DNA from: DASXMR01 sp036495525
GTDB lineage: Bacteria; Actinomycetota; Actinomycetes; Streptosporangiales; Streptosporangiaceae
Direction: 5' to 3'
Length of the DNA stretch: 49,530 nucleotides
Assembly (NCBI GenBank): GCA_036495525.1
Contig: DASXMR010000159.1
Span: 1-49,530, forward strand
A program made the translations under genes and the position numbers. Below are positions 22,783-30,628 of the stretch, piece after piece; the first letter of the stretch is position 1; each line of letters begins with the position of its first letter. A model generated the notes under the pieces. That model made no database searches, had not been told where the DNA came from, and was given only the letters and a program-made list of their open reading frames with translations.

Positions 22783-22835
22783 CTCCTTATCGAATCTCGT
22801 TAATAACGATAAACGTTATCCACGATAGCGAGCCA
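22783..22835 (-). promoter_or_regulatory. AT-rich promoter/operator region of the DUF2975-XRE pair
   Basis: Just upstream of the ribosome site lies an AT-rich block, unusual for this genome. It contains CGTTAATAACG (22799-22808 region) and the inverted pair ATAACG (22803-22808) / CGTTAT (22814-22819) with a five-base spacer. The XRE protein of the operon is a natural candidate to bind here. No footprint can be inferred. Confidence 0.5.
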
Positions 22836-22938
22836 GATCAAGTCGTTCGCTGACTTTGGCCAAGGTCCTGGCCAGGCAGATCGCGGGTCTCGCTGGCTGG
22901 ACCGCGCGGCCACGACGGACGGGCGGCAGTATTTGAGG

Positions 22939-23457
22939 ATGAGCGATCAGGTGATGCTGCGTCTCGCCAGCGAGGCTGACGTGCCGATGATGGAGGAGCT
23001 GACCCAGAATCCCGAGCTGACGGGCGAGTACCAGTGGTTCGGCTGGTCTGATCGCCGGAGATGGCGGCGAGGCTTGGACGAAGACGGCCTCATCGGACCC
23101 GACGGCGGAACCCTGGTCGTCGTCTCCGGCGAGCAGAGCCTGGGCCTGGTGAACTGGCGCCGCCAGCAGACCACGCCCGCCGGGTACTGCTGGGAGATCG
23201 GCATCACGCTGCGCCCGGAAGCGCGCGGCCGCGGGTACGGCACGCAGGCACACCGGCTGCTCGCGCGATACCTGTTTGCCCACACCACCGCGCACCGCAT
23301 CTGGGCTGGGACCGAGGTGGACAACGCCGCCGAGCAGCGAGCGCTGGAGAAGGCCGGGTTCAGCCGGGAAGGCGTCACGCGCGGAGCCGGCTGGCGCGAT
23401 GGCGCCTGGCGGGACGGCGTCATCTACAGCTTGCTGCGCACCGACCCGCTGGTGTGA
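22939..23457 (+). CDS. GNAT acetyltransferase (Acetyltransf_3 / RimJ-like)
   Basis: The second ATG (22939) sits behind TTGAGG and gives 172 residues. VMLRLASEADVPMMEEL is the usual opening. WEIGITLRPEARGRGYGTQAHRLLARYLF contains the acetyl-CoA loop RGRGYG, and RIWAGTEVDNAAEQRALEKAGFSREGV is the closing N-x-x-x-x-x-x-L-E-K-x-G-F block typical of RimJ/RimL-type enzymes. These acetylate protein N termini or small amines. The substrate is not known. It is divergent from the DUF2975-XRE operon. Confidence 0.92.
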   Translation: MSDQVMLRLASEADVPMMEELTQNPELTGEYQWFGWSDRRRWRRGLDEDGLIGPDGGTLVVVSGEQSLGLVNWRRQQTTPAGYCWEIGITLRPEARGRGYGTQAHRLLARYLFAHTTAHRIWAGTEVDNAAEQRALEKAGFSREGVTRGAGWRDGAWRDGVIYSLLRTDPLV

Positions 23458-23636
23458 AGGCACCTGCCCGGATCCGGTCAGCGTAGGGCGCGCCTGCAGC
23501 GTCCAGCCACGCGCACGCGACCGCGCCGCGGCACGCTCTCAGCACTGCTGGCGAACGACCACAGATAACGCGGTCGCTCCCCGACTCCGGCGCTCAGGGG
23601 TCGATCACGCCGAGCGGTGACCCTAGCCTGGGAGCG

Positions 23637-24131
23637 ATGGCTGACTGGATCTTTCAGGGCAACCCGAGGCACTACGACCTGGACGCCGCGGTCGCGGCCT
23701 CCCGCGAGCAGTGGTGGGGCACGCCCCGCTACCGGGACCGGATGGCGGTCGGCGACCGGGTCTGGCTTCAGGTCGTCGGGCCGAAGAGGCCTGGCCTCTA
23801 CTACGTCGCGCGGATCGTGTCCGAGACGTACGAGCATCCGGTGCGGCCAGCTGACCCTGCGCATTTCCGCTGGCGGACCGACATCCGGTTCGACTACCGC
23901 ATCAGCCCGCCACTACTGAGGTCTGAGCTGCTGGAAGATGCCCAGCTCGGGTCGTTCCGCCCATTCCGCGGCTTCCAGGGATCGAACGTGCCGTGCCGCC
24001 GGACGTTGCCGCGGCGCTGGCCGCGCGAGCCGCGCCGCGCCTCGCGGCTCTGGCGCCCGGCGGCGAGTGAGACCGGGCCAGCGACCAGCCACGCGCTGAC
24101 CCGCTCGCTAGTTCGTGGCAGCGGGCGTTGA
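23637..24131 (+). CDS. EVE-domain protein with frameshifted C terminus
   Basis: ATG 23637 starts MADWIFQGNPRHYDL, the EVE opening, followed by WGTPRYRDRMAVGDRVWLQVVGP, GLYYVARIVSETYEHP and FDYRISPPLLRSELLED, then FRPFRGFQGSNVP. EVE domains are PUA-like readers of modified bases and occur in restriction-linked and other proteins. After about residue 119 the frame turns to arginine-rich sequence. Deleting one base fewer near 23992 would restore a tail (PDVAAALAARAAPRLAALA) and a stop at 24068-24070, giving about 144 residues. The EVE core itself is complete, so the protein may still fold. The shift could be a sequencing indel. Confidence 0.82.
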   Translation: MADWIFQGNPRHYDLDAAVAASREQWWGTPRYRDRMAVGDRVWLQVVGPKRPGLYYVARIVSETYEHPVRPADPAHFRWRTDIRFDYRISPPLLRSELLEDAQLGSFRPFRGFQGSNVPCRRTLPRRWPREPRRASRLWRPAASETGPATSHALTRSLVRGSGR

Positions 24132-24280
24132 GCCCGCAGCCGAGAGGCCCACCTCCTGTCATCGGCCCCGGGCATCCGCGGAGCATCGAGCCCTTCAGGG
24201 CATTCGCCGCAATCCCCGTAGTTCAGTCCGCCAGCCGGCCCGGCCGCACGCCACAGCCGGCCGCCGGCAAGCATGCCCGG

Positions 24281-26398
24281 ATGGCGCGTGCCCAGACTCA
24301 GCCGGCTGCTGCCACGGCGAGCCTCAGCCACGAGCCGCTTCCGGAAGGGCCGCTGGCCGGGCGCTACCCAGCCGCGGCCGCCATGGTCATCCTGTTCCTG
24401 GTGCCGTACCTTGGCCTGTCAGCGGCCATCCAGCCGCTGACGCCGATCATCGGCGCTCAGCTGCACGCGAGTCCGCAGACGCTCGCCCTGGCCTCGGGGC
24501 TGGCCAACGCTGGCTACGCGGTCGGCACTGTGCTGGCGGTGCAGCTCGCGCAGCTCCTGCCGCAGCGGCGGCTGCTGATCGTCTATGCCGCCGCGCTCGT
24601 CGTCGGCTCCGCGCTGGCAGCGGCAGCGACAGGGCCGGGGATGTTCATCGTCGGCCACATCCTGCAGGGCGTGTGCACCAGCATGCTGCTGATCGCCGCC
24701 GCGCCGCCGCTGTTCCTCGGGTATCCGGCCGCCAAGCTGCGGTGGACCGCGGTGATCTTCAACGTGTGCATCTTCGGCGCGGTCGCCGCCGGTCCGCTGA
24801 TCGGCGGTGCCCAGGCGTCCTTCCACGCCTGGCGACCGCTGTTCTGGATCGTGACTGGCATCGCGGCGCTCGGCTTGCTGATGTCGCTGCTCACGTTCCA
24901 GGATGCTCCGCCAGCAGACCCGACCGCGCCCCGCGACGGGCTGGCCATCGGCCTTGCCGCCGTCGGCTCGCTGGCCGCGTTCTGGGGCACCTCCGAGCTG
25001 CTCACCCACCGGTTCCTCGACCCGATCGCGATCATTCCGCTGCTGGCCGGCCTTGCCGTGATCACGATCCTGTGGATCTACCAGTACCGGGCCCCGCGGC
25101 CCTTGCTCACCGTGCGCAGCCTTGCCAGCACCATTCCCGTGGCCGGGATCATCGTGGCGATATGCGCGGCTGCGGCAGCAACGTCAGCCATCGGGCTCAC
25201 CGCCACCGTCCTCGCCCCGCTCCACACGCCGCTCCGGGTGGGGACGCTCTACCTGCCCGAGCTGATCGCCGCGGTCCTCACCGCGATCGTGTTCGGGGCG
25301 GTGTTCCGCACCCGGTTTATCCACTATTTCGCGCTCACCGGCCTGATCTTCCTGGCCGCTGGAATCGTCGTGCTGCGGATCACGATCCCCCCGACGCCGA
25401 CGCTCGTGCTCGTCGGCTCCGGGCTCATCGGTGTCGGCATCGGCGCCTCGGTCACCCCGGCGCTGTTCCTGGCTGGCTTCTCGCTGCGCTCGGCCTCGAT
25501 TCAGCGGGTATTCGCGATCCTCGAGCTGCTGCGGGCGATTGCCGCGTTCATGATCGTGCCGATCCTGCTGCACTTCGCCGTCACGCTCACCGGTCTGGCG
25601 ACGCCGCAGCTGGATACCGCGCTGTGGATCTGCTTCGGGCTCTCTGTCGGCGCGGCGGTCGCTGGCATCGCCTTGTACCAGCTCGGCCGGGTCCGGCCGC
25701 CCGCTCCGGCGCTGGAGCGATGGATGGGCGGCCAGGATCCCGCGTGGGACTCCCCGCCACTGCTGGCCGCCCTTCGCCACCGCACGGCGCGCGCGGCAGC
25801 CGCTCCCTTCGCTCCCGCTCTTGCCGCGGCCGCAGGTACCAGCGGGCCCGATTCGGCAGCGCCCGTCCATGCCAGGCCGCGCCCGTTGCACCGCCGCGCC
25901 GATGGGGCCGGACCGGTGCTGTTCGCTTACGACGGCTCAGACTCGGCGAAGGCTGCCATCGCCGAGGCTGGTCATCAGCTGACCCACCGGCGTGAGGCGC
26001 TGGTGCTGACGGTCTGGCGGACGTTCAACGTCGGGTTCATCCCGGAGCCCGGCGCGCAGTTCGACGCCGCGTGCAGCAACGAGGTGAGGCAGGCCGCCGA
26101 GCAGACCGCCGCCGGCGGAGCGGTGCTGGCCGACGCGGCCGGCTTCCGGGCACAAGCACTGGCGGTCGAGGGAACTCCGGCCTGGAAGGCTGTCATCGAA
26201 GCGGCCGGCGAGCACGACGCGGGCATGATCGTGCTCGGCTCCCATCGCCATGCCAGGCTCGGCGGCCTGATAGCCGGCAGCGTCGCCGCCGATGTCGCTG
26301 CTCGCTCTCCCCGGCCAGTCCTGATCATCACGGACCGCGAAGCCGCGGACGGGCAGGCAGTCCAGCAGCAGGTCGCTGCCAGCGGCGACGCGCCCTGA
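24281..26398 (+). CDS. MFS transporter fused to a universal stress protein domain
   Basis: ATG 24281 gives 705 residues; GTG 24128 in the same frame is possible but adds a proline-rich stretch. Residues ~30-470 have 12-14 helices. LANAGYAVGTVLAVQL and the RRLLIVYAAALVVGSALAA helix resemble drug-type MFS proteins (DHA2-like). A flexible A/P-rich linker follows (~480-540). Residues ~543-690 are a UspA domain: VLFAYDGSDSAKAAI at its start, VEGTPAWKAVIEAA, and IVLGSHRHARLGGLIAGSVAADVA. The ATP motif G-x2-G-x9-G-S is partly changed, with R in place of the second Gly. I infer that the cytoplasmic USP domain may sense nucleotide or stress and gate transport. The substrate is unknown. Confidence 0.88.
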   Translation: MARAQTQPAAATASLSHEPLPEGPLAGRYPAAAAMVILFLVPYLGLSAAIQPLTPIIGAQLHASPQTLALASGLANAGYAVGTVLAVQLAQLLPQRRLLIVYAAALVVGSALAAAATGPGMFIVGHILQGVCTSMLLIAAAPPLFLGYPAAKLRWTAVIFNVCIFGAVAAGPLIGGAQASFHAWRPLFWIVTGIAALGLLMSLLTFQDAPPADPTAPRDGLAIGLAAVGSLAAFWGTSELLTHRFLDPIAIIPLLAGLAVITILWIYQYRAPRPLLTVRSLASTIPVAGIIVAICAAAAATSAIGLTATVLAPLHTPLRVGTLYLPELIAAVLTAIVFGAVFRTRFIHYFALTGLIFLAAGIVVLRITIPPTPTLVLVGSGLIGVGIGASVTPALFLAGFSLRSASIQRVFAILELLRAIAAFMIVPILLHFAVTLTGLATPQLDTALWICFGLSVGAAVAGIALYQLGRVRPPAPALERWMGGQDPAWDSPPLLAALRHRTARAAAAPFAPALAAAAGTSGPDSAAPVHARPRPLHRRADGAGPVLFAYDGSDSAKAAIAEAGHQLTHRREALVLTVWRTFNVGFIPEPGAQFDAACSNEVRQAAEQTAAGGAVLADAAGFRAQALAVEGTPAWKAVIEAAGEHDAGMIVLGSHRHARLGGLIAGSVAADVAARSPRPVLIITDREAADGQAVQQQVAASGDAP

Positions 26399-26401
26399 CG
26401 C

Positions 26402-27067
26402 TCAGCCTCCGGCGCCCTCAGCGGGGTGCGCGGTTTCCCCGGCATCATCTGCAGTGACAGCCGTGTGCGCGGTGAGCCAGCCGAGCAAGGGCCGCAGCCG
26501 CTCGCAGGCGCGGTAGACCGGCTCAACGTCTCGGACGCCATCGGCATCGAGCTCGCGAACAGCCGACAGCGAGCGGTGCCTGAGCAGGTCGGCGCGCGGG
26601 TGATCAGCGGGGTAGCCGCGCGGAAGGCGCTTCATGACATCGCCGCGAATCTGGTGCCCGTCCGCCCGAAGGGACAGCACGAGGTTCTCGAGCTCGGGCC
26701 CGCTCTCATCGGCGGCGGCTGCCGCTCGATACTGCGCGATTTGCTGAGAGCTGGCGTACCACCAGGATGCCGCGATCCGCAGCGCGTCGAGATTGAAGCG
26801 GAACGAGATCACGATGCTGTCGGCCACGCGCACGATGCCGCTCTGGTTCTGCCACCACCACGCGGTGCTGGCATAGCGCCAGACGGCGAAGTCCTCGTAC
26901 CGCGAGTCCGTGTCGGCAAGGTCGCTGAGCAGGTCGATCATCGGCTGCCGCACCAGCTTCTCGCGGCCGCGCCTGACCCGCTCCCGCGTTTGCAGCGATG
27001 GCTCGCCATCCAGTTCCAGCAGCACCGAGTACGCCTCCTCCGGCCAGCCGTGGAAGCGGGTACCCAT
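26402..27067 (-). CDS. DUF2461 family protein
   Basis: ATG 27067 gives 221 residues. The signature of the family is visible near the C-terminal part: VMKRLPRGYPADHPRADLLRHRSLSAVREL, in which 'P-R-G-Y-x-x-D-H-P-R-A-D-L-L-R' is conserved. The N-terminal half has a W-rich helix (VWRYASTAWWWQNQSGIVRVAD) and two charged segments. DUF2461 proteins are cytosolic with no settled function. Its end is only three bases from the end of the MFS-USP gene, in convergent orientation. Confidence 0.72.
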   Translation of the reverse strand: MGTRFHGWPEEAYSVLLELDGEPSLQTRERVRRGREKLVRQPMIDLLSDLADTDSRYEDFAVWRYASTAWWWQNQSGIVRVADSIVISFRFNLDALRIAASWWYASSQQIAQYRAAAAADESGPELENLVLSLRADGHQIRGDVMKRLPRGYPADHPRADLLRHRSLSAVRELDADGVRDVEPVYRACERLRPLLGWLTAHTAVTADDAGETAHPAEGAGG

Positions 27068-27168
27068 GCGGGAATGCTAGCCAAGGCAACCGACAGGCCC
27101 CGCCTCGCAACTGGCCCGCCGCGCTCGGGCCGGGGCGGGCAAGTTGCGTTGACCGGACTGAACTGAGG

Positions 27169-28194
27169 ATGTTGGCTGCCGACGTGATTTTCGAGCGATT
27201 CGATCCGCTGAGCACGCCCGCCGTGCAGGCATGCCACGTGATCACGGAGGCGGGCCGGCTACTCGACCATCCGAACCTCCCGCCGTTGTCGCTCGACGGT
27301 CTGCGGAACTGGTGGTTTCACGGCGACGATCCGCAGCAGAACTGGCTCGCCAGGGACCAGTCCGGCCAGCCGGTCGGCTGCTACCAGCTGCAGCTGCCGG
27401 AGCGCGAGAACCGCACGATGGCGTTCGCCGGGCTGTTCATCACCCCGGAGCGGCGCCGGGCCGGCGCAGGCACCGCCCTGCTTGCCCACTGCGCTGGCCG
27501 GGCGCGGCAGGCAGGCCGGCGTCGCCTTGCCAGTACCGGCTCAACGCGGACGAAAGTACGTGACGGAGGCCCTGGTGCGTCGTTCGCGGCTGCGACGGGC
27601 GCCAGCACCGGGCTGGCCGAAGTTATCCGGATTCAGGAGATCACCCCGGCGCTGCTCGCGCGCCTCGACGACTTGCGGGCTGAGGCGGAAGTACATGCCG
27701 CCGGGTACGAGCTGCTCTCCTGGGCCGGGCTTACTCCAGCGGCTCATCTTGAGCAGGTCGCGCGGGTGAGCGGCGCGATGTCGGACGCCCCCCAGGACTA
27801 CGGGGTCGAGCCGGAGGTCCTGGATGCCGCGCAGATCCGCGCACTGGAGCAATCAGGCATCGCGAACGGCGCGCGGCTGTACTCTGTCGCGGCGCGCCAG
27901 TCGGCCACCGGTGAATTCGCCGCCATCACCCAGCTATCGACTTACCCGGGCACGGCCGGCTGGGCGAGCCAGGGCGACACGGTAGTGCGACCAGGGGACC
28001 GTGGCCGCCGGCTGGGGATTCTCGTCAAGATCGCGATGCTGCACCTCGTGACCCAGCACGAGGCCGGCCTTCGTTATGTCCTGACCGGCAACGCCGAGTC
28101 GAACGTGCACATGGCCGCGATCAACGAGCGGCTCGGCTACCGGGTAGCGGACGTCTACCGGTCATGGGAGCTCGACCTGACTGCAGCGCCATGA
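27169..28194 (+). CDS. Tandem GNAT acetyltransferase
   Basis: ATG 27169 gives 341 residues, about twice a single GNAT domain. The N-terminal domain ends with GLFITPERRRAGAGTALLAHCAGRARQAGRRRLASTG, containing an acetyl-CoA loop (RRRAGAG). The C-terminal half has a second GNAT core: TVVRPGDRGRRLGILVKIAMLHLV carries RGRRLG, and LTGNAESNVHMAAINERLGYRVADVY is the N-x-x-x-N-x-x-M-x-x-I-N-x-x-L-G-Y ending. This tandem layout resembles mycothiol synthase (MshD)-like and other actinobacterial two-domain GNATs. The substrate is unknown. The frame is open 57 codons upstream, but that part is poor. Confidence 0.87.
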   Translation: MLAADVIFERFDPLSTPAVQACHVITEAGRLLDHPNLPPLSLDGLRNWWFHGDDPQQNWLARDQSGQPVGCYQLQLPERENRTMAFAGLFITPERRRAGAGTALLAHCAGRARQAGRRRLASTGSTRTKVRDGGPGASFAAATGASTGLAEVIRIQEITPALLARLDDLRAEAEVHAAGYELLSWAGLTPAAHLEQVARVSGAMSDAPQDYGVEPEVLDAAQIRALEQSGIANGARLYSVAARQSATGEFAAITQLSTYPGTAGWASQGDTVVRPGDRGRRLGILVKIAMLHLVTQHEAGLRYVLTGNAESNVHMAAINERLGYRVADVYRSWELDLTAAP

Positions 28195-28285
28195 GCCATC
28201 CGCCAGCTGGAGAAAACGAGCTGCTCCGTGGCGCGCCCGGCCCGGCCCCGCGGTGGGCCTCTTGCGGCCGGACGGCGATCGGCGG

Positions 28286-28735
28286 CTACTGGTCAAGTCC
28301 TCCCGATGCTGCCGGCGCCGCCACGCCCGCGGCCACCTGCTGTCCATCGGGAGCCAGCGGCTTGCGGTCGGGCATCGCCTGAACCTCCCGCCGGGCTGCT
28401 TCCGCCAGGGCGTCTGCCAGGCTCGCGAAGTTGGGGATCACCCGGTCGATGCCGGTGAGTGCGAAGATCCGCAGGACGGCGCTGCCGGGAATGACCGCCA
28501 GCAGCTCACGGCCCTCAGCCTCAGCGCGCCGGTGGGCGGCGACCAGGGTGTTGAGCCCGTACGAATCGCAGAACTTGGTCTGCGTCATGTCCATCACGAT
28601 CGCGCGCTGCCCGTTCGCAGCCGCCTTGAGCAGGGCGGACCGCATCTCCTCGGCGTTCGTGATGTCGATTTCCTCGGGCGCGGCCACCACGGGCACGCCC
28701 GCGACCAGCTGGGTCGGGAACTTGACGTCAGGCAC
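28286..28735 (-). CDS. STAS-domain anti-sigma factor antagonist
   Basis: GTG 28735 follows AGGAGG and gives 149 residues. VPVVAAPEEIDITNAEEMRSALLKAA is the opening of a STAS fold. IVMDMTQTKFCDSYGLNTLVAAHRRA contains the phosphorylation site, with Ser58 in the D-S-x-G-L context of SpoIIAA-like proteins. VLRIFALTGIDRVIPNFASLADAL is the closing helix. Such proteins bind an anti-sigma kinase and release a sigma factor when unphosphorylated. The last ~30 residues are an A/P/G-rich tail. No kinase or phosphatase partner is adjacent. The gene is divergent from a winged-helix regulator. Confidence 0.92.
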   Translation of the reverse strand: MPDVKFPTQLVAGVPVVAAPEEIDITNAEEMRSALLKAAANGQRAIVMDMTQTKFCDSYGLNTLVAAHRRAEAEGRELLAVIPGSAVLRIFALTGIDRVIPNFASLADALAEAARREVQAMPDRKPLAPDGQQVAAGVAAPAASGGLDQ

Positions 28736-28858
28736 GGCGCACCTCCTGTGGCTACGGACACGACTGCTGCTGAGACCTGCTGCGTAGCTGCGCCCCCTCC
28801 GGCAGCAGCCAGGAAGGCTCTACCAGGATCGGCGGCCGGGCTGGCCCTGTCAACAGAA

Positions 28859-28916
28859 TCGCGAGAAAAATTTCATGCATCCTGCCTCGCGTTTTTTCTC
28901 TCGCGAGTTGTACTAT
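28859..28916 (+). promoter_or_regulatory. Inverted-repeat operator and leaderless promoter
   Basis: TCGCGAGAAAAA (28859-28870) is mirrored by TTTTTTCTCTCGCGA (28892-28906), with an extra CTCGCG copy at 28886-28891. A -10-like TACTAT follows at 28911-28916, only six bases before the ATG at 28923, so the transcript would begin at or next to the start codon. The segment lies between the divergent STAS and winged-helix genes. Confidence 0.6.
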
Positions 28917-28922
28917 GCGGCC

Positions 28923-29249
28923 ATGAGCATGCCTGACCAAAGCGGCAGCTGGACACTGCTGACCGGACACGGGCACGTGCTGGTGGAGATCGCCCGCAAC
29001 CCCAAGGCCCGGATCCGGGACATCAGCGCCGTGGTCGGTCTCACCGAGCGCAGCGTCCAGGCCATCGTGGCCGACCTCGAGGCCGCCAGCTACCTCACCC
29101 GCACCCGCGCCGGACGGCGCGTCGTCTACGCCGTGAACCGGCACAGCCTGTTCCGGCACACCGCCCAGGAGGGTCTTCGGGTCGGCCCGTTCCTCGACCT
29201 GCTCGCCGAGGCCGAGCCCGACTCCCCGGCTGAATCTGACGCCGACTGA
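28923..29249 (+). CDS. MarR/ArsR-like winged-helix regulator
   Basis: ATG 28923 gives 108 residues; ATG 28929 is an alternative. No ribosome site is visible, which fits the leaderless promoter just upstream. LTGHGHVLVEIARNPKARIRDISAVVGLTERSVQAIVADLEAASYLTRTRAGRRVVYAVN, read in parts, is a winged helix: RIRDISAVVGLTERSVQAIV is the helix-turn-helix, followed by the YLTRTRAGRRVVY wing. The short C-terminal tail is acidic. It probably binds DNA as a dimer, with the inverted repeat before its start as a natural target. There is no clear ligand or metal site. Confidence 0.87.
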   Translation: MSMPDQSGSWTLLTGHGHVLVEIARNPKARIRDISAVVGLTERSVQAIVADLEAASYLTRTRAGRRVVYAVNRHSLFRHTAQEGLRVGPFLDLLAEAEPDSPAESDAD

Positions 29250-29345
29250 CACCGGTGCCCGCCGCGACCCGCCACAGCCACCGCACCGCCATGCCCGCAG
29301 CGAACACCACAGCCTCCGATGCGATGCCCGGCATAGCGTGGCCGT

Positions 29346-29649
29346 GTGGTCCACGCAGGCGCTGAGTACTGGGATCAGTTCTTCCGGCATCGGCTGGCGG
29401 CTGGCAAGGACCCGGACTGGGCGGTCTTGTGGACCAGGCCGTTCCTGGCCGAGCTGCGGGGAGACAGGAGCGCGCAGCATCGACTGCGGCCAGACCATGC
29501 ACTTCTTCTCCGAGGCCTACCTGCGCGAGCTCCTGGCAGGCTGGCAGCACGTTCAGCTGGCCCCGGTTGCGATTCCGGATGATCAGACGGGCGAGACCTT
29601 CAAGCACGTCTGGCGGCGTAGCGCGCCGCTGATGCCATCGACTGGCTAG
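29346..29649 (+). pseudogene. Internally deleted SAM-dependent methyltransferase
   Basis: From GTG 29346 the frame reads EYWDQFFRHRLAAGKDPDWAVLW and PFLAELRG, an N-terminal segment typical of small class I methyltransferases. After about 29465 the frame is lost. A second frame from about 29484 reads TMHFFSEAYLRELLAGW and VQLAPVAIPDDQTGETFKHVW, a typical C-terminal segment, and ends with TAG at 29647-29649. The central ~120 residues, including the E/D-x-G-x-G-x-G SAM motif, are gone, so the gene is dead. Its end overlaps the convergent GNAT gene by four bases. Confidence 0.72.
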
Positions 29650-30248
29650 TAGACGGCTGCCTCGGCCAGGTGAATGTGGCCGTCGTTGAACCAGTAGGGC
29701 GGGTTCGCTGGGCTGAGCTGGCTGAACGGGTAACCGCTCTTCGCCGCCACCCGGCACGACGCAGGATTGTCCAGATAGTGGACCAGCATGATGCGAGGCA
29801 GGCCAGCCACGCCGAATCGGCGGAACGCCCAGTCGGTCATCGCCCGCACCGCCGCAGTCGCGATACCGCAGCCGCGGAAGTCAGCATCCGTCCAGTAGCT
29901 GATCTCACCTCGCTCACCCGACCCCACCGGGCCGCCATCCCGGTTCATGAGCCCGACCTGGCCGACCACCAGGTCTAGTGACACGTCGAGGACCGCCAAG
30001 GTCAGCCAGTCGCCGTGTTTCCAGCCGCGCTGCTGACCCGCGAGCCACAGCCGGGCTTCCTCCTCATCACGCGGGCCGGTCCAGTACCGCTGCCCGGGGA
30101 TACGGATGCCGGGATGTGACCGGAGACCGGCCTGCGGGTATTCGCGGAGCATCGCCGCCAGCAGGCCTGGCATATCGGTGGCGAGCCATGGCCTCATCCG
30201 CAGCGCCGGACGCAGCCCGTGAGCGGCAAGCTCGAGCACGACGCTCAT
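29646..30248 (-). CDS. GNAT acetyltransferase (RimJ/RimL-like)
   Basis: ATG 30248 gives 200 residues; an upstream in-frame start at 30284 adds 12 basic residues. LRPALRMRPWLATDMPGLLAAM is the opening and WLTLAVLDVSLDLVVGQVGL the central strand. ISYWTDADFRGCGIATAAVRAMTDWAF contains the acetyl-CoA loop (FRGCGIA), and IMLVHYLDNPASCRVAAKSGYPF is the N-x-x-S-x-x-V-A-x-K-x-G-Y block. The substrate is unknown. Confidence 0.9.
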   Translation of the reverse strand: MSVVLELAAHGLRPALRMRPWLATDMPGLLAAMLREYPQAGLRSHPGIRIPGQRYWTGPRDEEEARLWLAGQQRGWKHGDWLTLAVLDVSLDLVVGQVGLMNRDGGPVGSGERGEISYWTDADFRGCGIATAAVRAMTDWAFRRFGVAGLPRIMLVHYLDNPASCRVAAKSGYPFSQLSPANPPYWFNDGHIHLAEAAVY

Positions 30249-30304
30249 GAGCCGCACAATGCGCCTGCGGCTAAGCCCGTGCAACCAGGTTTCCCGGTGT
30301 CCGG

Positions 30305-30593
30305 TCAGGCAAGCGGCACCGGGATCCGGTGGTCGGGCTGGCCGTCGTTGGCGAGGATCCAGTGCGAGTCGGCCGTGGCCTGGTAGAGCCGCCTCGGGTC
30401 TGCGGGGACGGCGGGCCGGATGAGCCGGAGCCCGTCCGGCGGGCCGCCGGCCTGCAGCTGCGGCTCTGGCCAGTCAGCGGAAGGACGTGCGAGAAGAACG
30501 AGGTGGCCCGCTGCTGGCCTGCGCGGCAGCGCCGCTCCCGGCTCCGGCCGCCCCGTCGCGCGGGTCCACCGAGTGTGCGTTCCCGCAGGTCAT
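30305..30593 (-). pseudogene. Possible frameshifted small gene, family not recognised
   Basis: On the minus strand, 30490-30305 holds a frame ending DGLRLIRPAVPADP, then RRLYQATADSHWILAND and GQPDHRIPVPLA with TGA at 30305-30307. Its composition looks like real protein. An ATG at 30593 in another frame (MTCGNAHSVDPRDG) could be its former start, with a shift near 30480. I cannot name a family. It lies between a GNAT gene and the divergent AraC gene, and apart from this frame the 380-base gap shows nothing. Confidence 0.35.
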
Positions 30594-30628
30594 CGGTGCT
30601 GTCAGCGGGCCGATGATAACGTCGGGCC

